NCBI GenBank assembly: GCA_017307165.1
Contig: JAFKGK010000005.1
Coordinates: 1-64,000, forward strand
Length of the DNA: 64,000 nt
From: Candidatus Melainabacteria bacterium
GTDB lineage: Bacteria > Cyanobacteriota > Vampirovibrionia > Obscuribacterales > Obscuribacteraceae
Direction: 5' to 3'
A model generated the notes under the pieces. That model was given only the letters and a program-made list of their open reading frames with translations, was not told the origin of the DNA and ran no database searches. The translations under genes and the position numbers were made by a program. Positions 54,891 to 62,333 of this stretch are shown here, one piece after another (position 1 is the stretch's first letter; each line of letters opens with the position of its first letter).

Positions 54891-57446
54891 ATGCTCACCG
54901 ATCGCCTACCGTTTAAGATCAATCTCAAGATCTCGCACAAGGGTTTTATCCTGGTGCTCGTGCCGCTCGTGTTTGAGTTGTTTTTTTTGATCGTCTTGTC
55001 GGTCCTCTTGCAACAAGCCGAGTTTGAGGTCCAGAGACAGGTCCGATCCAAGGCCATCATTTCGCAGGCAAACGCTCTTTCCAAGCTCTTTTATGATGCG
55101 GGTGTCGCCATGGGCGGGTATTCGATCACCAAGAGTCCCTTGTTTTCGGATAGATACGACAAGATCGTGCGGCAGATCCCTGTCGATCTGCAAGAGCTCA
55201 AAAATCTCGTCGGGGACAATGACAAGCAGCAACAGATACTGATCCGGCTACAGACAATCACATCGGACGGTCTCAAGATCCTGGGCGAGGCCAAGTCAGC
55301 CATCGATGACAACCGTGTTGACGTGGCGCAGTTTAGGGCCAGGCATATGTACAAGCAGATCCGGCAATTGGCGGACCAATTGCAGGACGAGCTTAAAGGC
55401 CTGACCGAGGACGAGCGCAAGATCGAGAGCGAGAGTCCCGAGCAGCAAAACAGATCGCGGGCGGCGGTCAAGATGTTTTTGGTCTTTGGCGTTATTGCCA
55501 ATATCACCGTTGCCTTTGCTCTCTTGTCTTACTTTATACGGACTATCTCCGGCAGGTTGAGTGTCGTCACCGAAAACTCATTGAGGCTGGCTCGTGGGCA
55601 GAGGCTCAAGCCACCACTGACCGGCAACGACGAGATCGCTCAGTTGGACGATGCTTTTCGCAGTATGGCCGAGTCGCTGGCGGAGGCCAGCCGCAAAGAA
55701 AGAGCCGTCATCGAAAATGCCGCCGATGTCATCTGCTCCATCGATATGGATGGCAAGTTTGTAGCCGTCAATCCAGCATCCTACGAGAGCTGGGGGTATT
55801 ATCCCGATGAGCTCATGGGACGTAGATTTATCGAGGTAGTCCTGCCTGAGGACGTACCCGATACTATCCGTGCCGTCAGATCGGTACGTGGTGCCACAGG
55901 CAAGGTCAATTTTGAAAACAGGGTCAAGCGCCGCGACGGCACGAGTGTCGATGTATTGTGGTCGGCGGACTGGTCGGATAAAGATCGAGCCTTGTTTTGC
56001 GTAGCGCACGACATCACCCAGCGCAAACTAGTCGAAGAAGCCATCAAAGCCAACGAAGAGCGCATCCGCCTGGTCATCGACCAGTTGATCGTAGGTCTGA
56101 TCATCATCAGCAAGGAGGGGCGCATAGAGTCGGTCAACCCGCGGACCGAGACCATGTTTGTCATGCGTTCCAACGAGATGGTCGGTAAGCACATCATGAG
56201 TCTCTTTGCCGACTCTAGCTTCTTTAATGTGGCCGATGCCAACGATCGCACCGCTTTTATGGACACTCTCTTTACCAAGTGCCTCAACCGTATCGGCGAG
56301 TTTGACTGTCTCAATTCGCGAGGCGAGGATTTTCCTGTGGAGATATCGCTTGCCGAGTTTGCCTTTGGAGACGGTCGTGTCTCTTATATGGCCAATGTGC
56401 TCGATGTATCAGAGCGCCGCGAAGTAGAGCGGATGAAAAAAGAATTTGTCTCGACAGTCAGCCACGAATTGCGCACCCCGCTCACATCTATCAGGGGCTC
56501 GCTGACCCTGCTCGCAGTAGGCGCCATGGGCCTTTTGCCCGAGCAAGCCAAAAAAGTAGTATCGATAGCAGAGCGCAATACCATCCGTCTCATCGGTTTG
56601 ATCAACGATATTTTGGATATCGAAAAACTCGAGGCTGGCAAGCTCGATATGGTCATGGAAGACGTGCCGCTCTCCAATGTATTTGAGAGATCGGAGCAGG
56701 CCGTCAATACTTTTGCTGCCAATAATGGTGTCATCCTCGATATCAGACCCAGCCAGCTGGCAGTCTATGCCGATGGCGATAGACTCGTGCAGGTCATAGT
56801 CAATTTGGTGTCCAACGCAGTCAAGTTTTCGCCCAAGGGTGCCAGCGTCACTGTCACCAGCAAAGAGATACCGGGCGGCCTAATCGAAGTCCACGTAACC
56901 GACAGAGGTCGAGGCATACCCGAGGCCTTCAAGAACAGATTGTTCCAGAGATTTCAGCAGGTCGAGGCCAGCGATGCCAAAAAGAAAGGCGGTACTGGTC
57001 TGGGACTGGCTATCTGCAAAGGCATCGTCGAGCAACACGGTGGCACCATCGGTGTCGAATCCGAAGAAGGCAAGGGATCGACATTTTGGTTTCGCATACC
57101 CAAGGCCAAAAATATACAGGTACTGCCGCCGGCACCGCCTCCGCCTCAATCTCCGCCTCAGTCTCCACCGGGGGCGCCGTCGAATAGCGGACCTGGGTTT
57201 GGGCCCGGACCCAATTTTGGACCAGGACCTGGCTTTGGTAATGGCACCAATGGTGGTGGCGGAGCGCCAGGAGCTCCTCCAGCCAATCCTTTCCAATCAC
57301 CTCAAGCACCTGCTGCCCAGTTTGCGGCCCCCGCCAACCCGCCTCTTCCTAATCAAAATCAATGGGCCACCCAGCCGCCGTCGATTTTTCCCAGACCATT
57401 GCCTGATGCCAATGCAGGCAAGCAAGAAAACCAAGACCAAAATTAG
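54891..57446 (+). CDS. CHASE3-HAMP-PAS-PAS sensor histidine kinase with a Pro/Gly-rich tail
   Basis: 851 residues. TM1 at about 18-42, extracytoplasmic CHASE3-like region to about 195, TM2 at about 196-220, HAMP, PAS1 (about 265-380), PAS2 (about 385-515), HisKA with the phospho-acceptor His in VSTVSHELRTPLTS, and HATPase_c (N-box LVSNAVKFSP, G1 DRGRGIP, G2 GGTGLGLAI). After residue 744 follows a 107-residue Pro/Gly/Asn-rich tail (PPAPPPPQSPPQS and GPGFGPGPNFGPGPGF), which is uncommon in kinases. It leads a signalling operon with two receivers and a GGDEF protein. Stimulus unknown. Confidence 0.92.
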   Translation: MLTDRLPFKINLKISHKGFILVLVPLVFELFFLIVLSVLLQQAEFEVQRQVRSKAIISQANALSKLFYDAGVAMGGYSITKSPLFSDRYDKIVRQIPVDLQELKNLVGDNDKQQQILIRLQTITSDGLKILGEAKSAIDDNRVDVAQFRARHMYKQIRQLADQLQDELKGLTEDERKIESESPEQQNRSRAAVKMFLVFGVIANITVAFALLSYFIRTISGRLSVVTENSLRLARGQRLKPPLTGNDEIAQLDDAFRSMAESLAEASRKERAVIENAADVICSIDMDGKFVAVNPASYESWGYYPDELMGRRFIEVVLPEDVPDTIRAVRSVRGATGKVNFENRVKRRDGTSVDVLWSADWSDKDRALFCVAHDITQRKLVEEAIKANEERIRLVIDQLIVGLIIISKEGRIESVNPRTETMFVMRSNEMVGKHIMSLFADSSFFNVADANDRTAFMDTLFTKCLNRIGEFDCLNSRGEDFPVEISLAEFAFGDGRVSYMANVLDVSERREVERMKKEFVSTVSHELRTPLTSIRGSLTLLAVGAMGLLPEQAKKVVSIAERNTIRLIGLINDILDIEKLEAGKLDMVMEDVPLSNVFERSEQAVNTFAANNGVILDIRPSQLAVYADGDRLVQVIVNLVSNAVKFSPKGASVTVTSKEIPGGLIEVHVTDRGRGIPEAFKNRLFQRFQQVEASDAKKKGGTGLGLAICKGIVEQHGGTIGVESEEGKGSTFWFRIPKAKNIQVLPPAPPPPQSPPQSPPGAPSNSGPGFGPGPNFGPGPGFGNGTNGGGGAPGAPPANPFQSPQAPAAQFAAPANPPLPNQNQWATQPPSIFPRPLPDANAGKQENQDQN

Positions 57447-57487
57447 AGAGCCGATTTTAAAATCTTGATGTAAAAAGGATAGATCAA

Positions 57488-57880
57488 ATGAAAGTGCTGA
57501 TAATCGATGATGAAGAGGATTTTCGTGTCGTTGCAGCCTCCTGCCTCGGATTGCTGGGGGGCGTGGACGTGGCCGAGGCATCGAGCGGCAAGGTCGGGCT
57601 CGAGATGGCCCTAGTCGAAAAGCCGGATGTCATACTGCTGGATCTTTGCATGCCTGAGATGGATGGTACCCAGACCCTGCGCAATCTAAGGGAGCAGGAG
57701 GGAACGCGCGACGTGCCGGTGATCTTTTGCACCACCAAGGGCAAGTTTGATGGCTTTGACGAGATGCAGCAATTAGGGGCGCTGGCGGTCATCACCAAAC
57801 CTTTCGACCCGATACGCCTTGCCGACCAAATCAAAGATATACTAAAGGCCGCCGGTCACAATCTATCCGAATTGGCATAG
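57488..57880 (+). CDS. stand-alone response regulator receiver
   Basis: 130 residues, REC domain only. Acidic pocket DDEED, phospho-acceptor Asp52 in LLDLCMPEMDG, CTT at the Thr/Ser position and Lys in VITKPFDP. It has a short C-terminal extension (KAAGHNLSELA). It starts 42 bases after the kinase gene, so it is a likely phosphorelay partner. It has no DNA-binding output. Confidence 0.92.
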   Translation: MKVLIIDDEEDFRVVAASCLGLLGGVDVAEASSGKVGLEMALVEKPDVILLDLCMPEMDGTQTLRNLREQEGTRDVPVIFCTTKGKFDGFDEMQQLGALAVITKPFDPIRLADQIKDILKAAGHNLSELA

Positions 57881-57971
57881 TCGTCGCTTGGTGACCATAT
57901 ATTTTGCTTTAGTGCTGGGTATTAGATTAAAGAGTGTTTCGAGATTTTTCTATCAATTAATAGGTGAATAA

Positions 57972-58337
57972 ATGAGAGTTCTCATCATCGACGATGAAGA
58001 AGATACCAGATCGATTGCAAGCATGAGCCTCAGCATCCTCGGCGGCCTCGAAGTCATCGAAGCCGAGAATGGCCAAGAAGGCATCAAAAAGGCTTCGGTT
58101 GAGAGACCCGACGTCATCCTGCTCGACATGATGATGCCGATCATGGACGGACCATCCACCCTGGAGGCGCTGCGCACCAATGTCGCTACCGCCAATATCC
58201 CCGTCATATTTTTGACTGCCAAGGCCATGACCTCGGAGATCGAGAGACTGCGCCGCATGGGAGCTAAGGGCGTCTTGACCAAGCCCTTCGATCCGACCAC
58301 CCTGGCAAATCAAATGAAGGCCATTCTGGAGGGCTGA
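57972..58337 (+). CDS. stand-alone response regulator receiver
   Basis: 121 residues, REC domain only, closely similar to the preceding receiver (shared LIIDDEED and KPFDP). Phospho-acceptor Asp52 in LLDMMMPIMDG, Thr in FLTAK, Lys in VLTKPFDP. The next gene begins at its final base (TGATGG overlap), so the two are translated together. Confidence 0.92.
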   Translation: MRVLIIDDEEDTRSIASMSLSILGGLEVIEAENGQEGIKKASVERPDVILLDMMMPIMDGPSTLEALRTNVATANIPVIFLTAKAMTSEIERLRRMGAKGVLTKPFDPTTLANQMKAILEG

Positions 58338-60001
58338 TGGCTTCCTGGCAGGAGACCTTTTCCGAGCTTAAGACGCAATATGTGCAGCGATCCACCGATC
58401 GCCTGACTCAGATCGTCGATCTGGTCAACAAGTTTTGCGCCAATCCTGCCAACAAAGACCTGGCTCAGCAACTCTCGCGGCATTTTCACTGGCTGGCCGG
58501 TTCGGGCAGTATGTATGGTTTTCAAAGAGTATCGACTCTAGGACTCGAAGGCGAAAAGCTAGCCGACCAGATCGTCAAGCAGCAGGGACCCGCGCAAGCT
58601 GCTGAGCTGGACAGACTCAAGGGCATATTGACCGAGCTGTCGGCGCAGTTTGCCACCAATATCGAGTCGGTGGAGACTGCGGCGCCGGGCCGACTCAAGA
58701 CCGGTCCTCAAGCCGGTAGACGCGAAGTCCTCGTCGTCGGCGAAGATCAAAAAGAGATCGCCGCCCTCAAAAAGATCCTCGAAGACAACAATCTTGCTTT
58801 TAGGCACGCGCGCTCGGTTGCCACCACCCTTGGTGAGCTCGAAAAACGCATGCCCGAGGGATTGATCCTCGAGTTGCCTCTGCCAGATGGCGACGCCTAC
58901 GAAATGATCGAAAAGATACGCACCATGCCTGGTGGCGACGAGACATCCATTATCGTCATCTCCAAGCAGACAGTATTTCTCGATAAGGTCCGATCCATAC
59001 ATGCCGGCGCTGATGCGCACTTTGAGCGCCCGATCGATTTTGAAGCCATGTTTAGACGATTGAGATACTTGCTCGATCGCCGATTTCAAGAAACGCCCCG
59101 CATTCTGTCTGTGGAGGATGATCCGGATCAGGCGGCCTTTATCAGAGCCTTTCTCGAGTCAGCAGGCTATCAGGTCAGGACTTGTACCGATCCCCGCAAT
59201 TTTGAGTCTTATATAGCGGCATTTCTCCCCGACCTAGTCCTATTGGATGTTATGCTGCCCGGCATGACCGGCTACGAACTGGCCAAGTATGTGCGTCAGG
59301 ACGAGCGCTATGCGACTCTGCCGATCATTTTTTTGACGACCCAGGGGCAGGTCGATGCGCACATCGAGAGCGCTCGTGCCGGTGGCGACGATCACCTCGT
59401 CAAGCCGGTGCCTCCCTCGCTCTTGCTGGGCACCGTCTCATCGCGTCTGGAGCGTGCACGGTATCTGCGTACTCTATTGCATCGCGACGGACTCACCAGT
59501 CTCATCAATCACACATCATTTCAAGAACAAATCAAGACAACTGTTGCGCACCGCAAGCGGCATCCCGGCCAGACTTGCTTGATCTTGTTGGATGTCGATT
59601 ATTTTAAATCGATCAACGAACGTCATGGCTATCCTGGTGGTGACAAGGTCTTATTGGCACTCAGCCTGCTCTTGCGTCGGCGGTTGCGATCGAGCGATGT
59701 GATCGGCAGATTTGGCGGAGACGAGTTTGCGATTTTGGCAGAAGGTCTGGACGAAGCTGAAGCACTCAATCTTGCCTCGCGTATTTTGGCGGAGTTTCAA
59801 TCGATCCAGCACTCGACCCTCTCTCATGCAGGGTTTTATGCGACCTGCTCGGCCGGCATCTCAGTGCTGGAGCCCAAGGACATGACCAGCGAGACCTGGG
59901 TGGAGAGTGCCTTTAAGGCCCTAAACGAAGCCAAGGCGGCCGGGCGCAATTGTGCGATCTCTTATAAAGGCAATAAGGGCGGGCAACCGGTACAGGCTTG
60001 A
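58337..60001 (+). CDS. Hpt-REC-REC-GGDEF diguanylate cyclase
   Basis: 554 residues. Residues 1-110 contain an Hpt-like domain with HWLAGSGSMYGF (His51), able to pass phosphate. REC1 (about 128-245) is degenerate: Glu179 sits where the phospho-acceptor Asp should be. REC2 (about 254-372) is normal, with Asp304 in LLDVMLPGMTG. The C-terminal GGDEF domain has the GGDEF active site (460-464) and the inhibitory I-site R-S-S-D (451-454), so it should make c-di-GMP with product feedback. It shares its start with the end of the receiver gene. Confidence 0.93.
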   Translation: MASWQETFSELKTQYVQRSTDRLTQIVDLVNKFCANPANKDLAQQLSRHFHWLAGSGSMYGFQRVSTLGLEGEKLADQIVKQQGPAQAAELDRLKGILTELSAQFATNIESVETAAPGRLKTGPQAGRREVLVVGEDQKEIAALKKILEDNNLAFRHARSVATTLGELEKRMPEGLILELPLPDGDAYEMIEKIRTMPGGDETSIIVISKQTVFLDKVRSIHAGADAHFERPIDFEAMFRRLRYLLDRRFQETPRILSVEDDPDQAAFIRAFLESAGYQVRTCTDPRNFESYIAAFLPDLVLLDVMLPGMTGYELAKYVRQDERYATLPIIFLTTQGQVDAHIESARAGGDDHLVKPVPPSLLLGTVSSRLERARYLRTLLHRDGLTSLINHTSFQEQIKTTVAHRKRHPGQTCLILLDVDYFKSINERHGYPGGDKVLLALSLLLRRRLRSSDVIGRFGGDEFAILAEGLDEAEALNLASRILAEFQSIQHSTLSHAGFYATCSAGISVLEPKDMTSETWVESAFKALNEAKAAGRNCAISYKGNKGGQPVQA

Positions 60002-61038
60002 ATACACGATCAGACGATAAACAGATCGCAAACGAGCATATTGCCGTCATCGGAGCCGGCAGCTGGGGCCTGACGCTGGCCAATCTCTTTGCTGCCGAAA
60101 GAGCAGCGCTCGGCTTTGGTGCAGTACGAGTCTACACGCGAACACAGGCCAAAGCGCAAGATCTCGAGACATTCAGGCGCACCGAAAAGCCTCTGGTGAA
60201 GCCGATATCTCCCATCATTTCTTTCTCCCATGATCTGGAACGCACCGTGCATGGTGCCAGGCATGTCGTCGTCGTCTGTACCTCCCAGACAATGAGCGAG
60301 GTGGCGCAAAGACTAGGAGACTTGCCTGGTGCGGCCGATCGATACTACGTATCCGCAGTCAAAGGACTGGAGTTGTCCACCCTCCGACGCATGTCCGAGA
60401 TCCTCTCCGAAAGTCTACCGCCAGAAAAAATCGCGGTTTTGTCGGGGCCCAATCTCGCCCACGAGGTGCTCAATGACTTGCCGACTGCTTCGGTGGTCGC
60501 TTGTCGCAATCTAGACGTGGCCAGAGGCCTGCAAAAAGTCTTGAGCGGCAAGAGATTTAGGGTCTATGCCAATGACGATTTGATCGGCGTAGAACTCGGC
60601 GGCACCCTCAAAAACTATATCGCCATTGCTGCCGGCATCTGCGATGGACTCAGCCTTGGCATCAATGCCAAGGCTTCACTCTTGACACGAGGGTTGTCCG
60701 AAAATATGCGCTTGGCAATCGCTATGGGCGCCGAGCGCGCTACTTTGAGCGGACTGGCCGGTATGGGGGATCTATTTGCGACCTGTGCCGGTCCTCTGTC
60801 GAGAAACTATCGGGTTGGTTTTGAACTAACCGGGGATAAATCATTAGAGGAGATCGTGGCCAATCTTGGTTCGGTCGCCGAGGGCGTGCCTACGACGCAT
60901 GCGGTGTGTATACTTTCGCAACGACTGGGTCTCGAGCTGCCCATCGCCACACAAGTGGCCGCCACACTAAAAGGACTTTCGACCTGTCAATCGGCCATCA
61001 TGGCCCTGTTGTCGAGACCATTGGCCAGCGAAGCCTAA
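59998..61038 (+). CDS. gpsA: glycerol-3-phosphate dehydrogenase (NAD(P)+)
   Basis: 346 residues from a TTG start overlapping the GGDEF gene stop (TTGA). Signatures are IAVIGAGSWGLTLANLF (Rossmann), SAVKGLEL, VLSGPNLAHEVL, ELGGTLKNYIAIAAGICDGL with the catalytic Lys, and GLAGMGDLFATC. It makes sn-glycerol 3-phosphate from DHAP for phospholipids. Start/stop coupling to the signalling genes is unusual but may be accidental operon packing. The next gene (GT4) starts 33 bases later. Confidence 0.95.
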   Translation: MNTRSDDKQIANEHIAVIGAGSWGLTLANLFAAERAALGFGAVRVYTRTQAKAQDLETFRRTEKPLVKPISPIISFSHDLERTVHGARHVVVVCTSQTMSEVAQRLGDLPGAADRYYVSAVKGLELSTLRRMSEILSESLPPEKIAVLSGPNLAHEVLNDLPTASVVACRNLDVARGLQKVLSGKRFRVYANDDLIGVELGGTLKNYIAIAAGICDGLSLGINAKASLLTRGLSENMRLAIAMGAERATLSGLAGMGDLFATCAGPLSRNYRVGFELTGDKSLEEIVANLGSVAEGVPTTHAVCILSQRLGLELPIATQVAATLKGLSTCQSAIMALLSRPLASEA

Positions 61039-61070
61039 AACAAGAAGCCAAGAGAAACGAGGAAAAAAAA

Positions 61071-62333
61071 GTGCCCAAACGTGTATTGATGCTTTCCTGG
61101 GAATACCCGCCTCGAGTGATCGGTGGTCTGGCGCGGGTTGTATGGGCTTTATCCAAGGAGCTTGCCGAGAAAGGCCTCGAAGTGCACGTGGTGACGGCGG
61201 ATCATCCAGGACAAGCCGAGCATGAGATGGATGGCAAGGTGCACGTGCATCGGGTCAAGAGCCAGACCGATATGACTCCTGACTTTGTCACCTGGGTCAA
61301 TCGCCTCAATTTTGGCATGCTCCAGCATGCTATCAAATTGCATATGCAAAAACCCTTTGATATCATCCACGCCCATGATTGGATGGTGACCGATGCCGCC
61401 TGGACGATGAAGGCCGGCTTTGGCGTGCCGATGGTAGCCACCATGCATGCCACTGAGGCCGGGCGGATGCACGGCGTGCATAGCGATCTGCAACGCTATA
61501 TCCACCAGATGGAGTGGCGCCTGACCTATGAGTCATGGGACGTGATCGTCAACTCGCAGGCTATGTATCACGAATTGCAGCATCTCTTTGGCATGCCTGG
61601 CAACAAGATCGCCGTCATCCCCAATGGCACCGATCCCAGTCATTTTGATTTTGACTTTGATCCACGTGGCTTGCGCTCCAGCTATGCCCGCGAATACGAG
61701 CAAATCGTGCTCTATGTCGGACGCATGGTGCGCGAAAAAGGCGTGCATGTTTTGCTCGAAGCCGCCCCGCACGTGTTGGCCGAGCGCCCAGGCACTCAGT
61801 TTATCTTTGTCGGTACTGGCTATTATCTCGACGAGCTCAAACAACAAGCCTGGAACATGGGCGTAGGACACAACACGCATTTTCTCGGCTATGTCGGTGA
61901 TGCCGATCTGCTCAAGCTCTACAAGATAGCTGATGTCGTCGCCATCCCCAGTCTCTACGAGCCCTTTGGTATCGTCGCACTCGAAGGCATGGCCGCCAAT
62001 GTACCGGTGGTGACTACCGATGTCGGTGGCCTGCGTGACTTTGTAGAGCATATGAATACCGGGGTTTCGACCTATGCCGGCGACTCTGGCTCCCTCGCCT
62101 GGGGGCTCTTGCAGGTGCTGCGCAATCCTGACCTGGCAGATCACCTGCGCCGTACAGCCTACGAAAAAGTCAATCATGTCTACAACTGGAAAGTCATTGC
62201 CGACCGCACCTATGAGGTGTATAGCAAGGTCGTCGATGCCGACAATATGATCAAGGCACAAAATGCTGCTAGCCAGGAAAGCGAAGAGCCTGTAGCAGCT
62301 GTAGCAGGCAAGAAGAAAGGAGTGTCCAAATGA
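61071..62333 (+). CDS. GT4-family glycosyltransferase (glycogen-synthase-like)
   Basis: 420 residues from GTG 61071, with GAGG eight bases upstream; the longer frame back to 60906 overlaps gpsA. N-terminal domain MLSWEYPPRVIGGLARVVW, then HAHDWM and MHATEAGRMHGV; C-terminal nucleotide-sugar domain with YVGRMVREKGVHVLLEA and the E-x7-E motif in YEPFGIVALEGMA. The sequence is close to the starch/glycogen synthase-like branch (UDP- or ADP-glucose donors), but acceptor unknown. It is coupled by ATGA to the next gene, for a sugar-nucleotide enzyme. Confidence 0.9.
   Translation: MPKRVLMLSWEYPPRVIGGLARVVWALSKELAEKGLEVHVVTADHPGQAEHEMDGKVHVHRVKSQTDMTPDFVTWVNRLNFGMLQHAIKLHMQKPFDIIHAHDWMVTDAAWTMKAGFGVPMVATMHATEAGRMHGVHSDLQRYIHQMEWRLTYESWDVIVNSQAMYHELQHLFGMPGNKIAVIPNGTDPSHFDFDFDPRGLRSSYAREYEQIVLYVGRMVREKGVHVLLEAAPHVLAERPGTQFIFVGTGYYLDELKQQAWNMGVGHNTHFLGYVGDADLLKLYKIADVVAIPSLYEPFGIVALEGMAANVPVVTTDVGGLRDFVEHMNTGVSTYAGDSGSLAWGLLQVLRNPDLADHLRRTAYEKVNHVYNWKVIADRTYEVYSKVVDADNMIKAQNAASQESEEPVAAVAGKKKGVSK

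Noticed and set aside
60906..61070. 55-residue N-terminal extension of the GT4 transferase
   Set aside because: It overlaps gpsA, has no conserved residues, and GTG 61071 has a good Shine-Dalgarno at the family's usual start.
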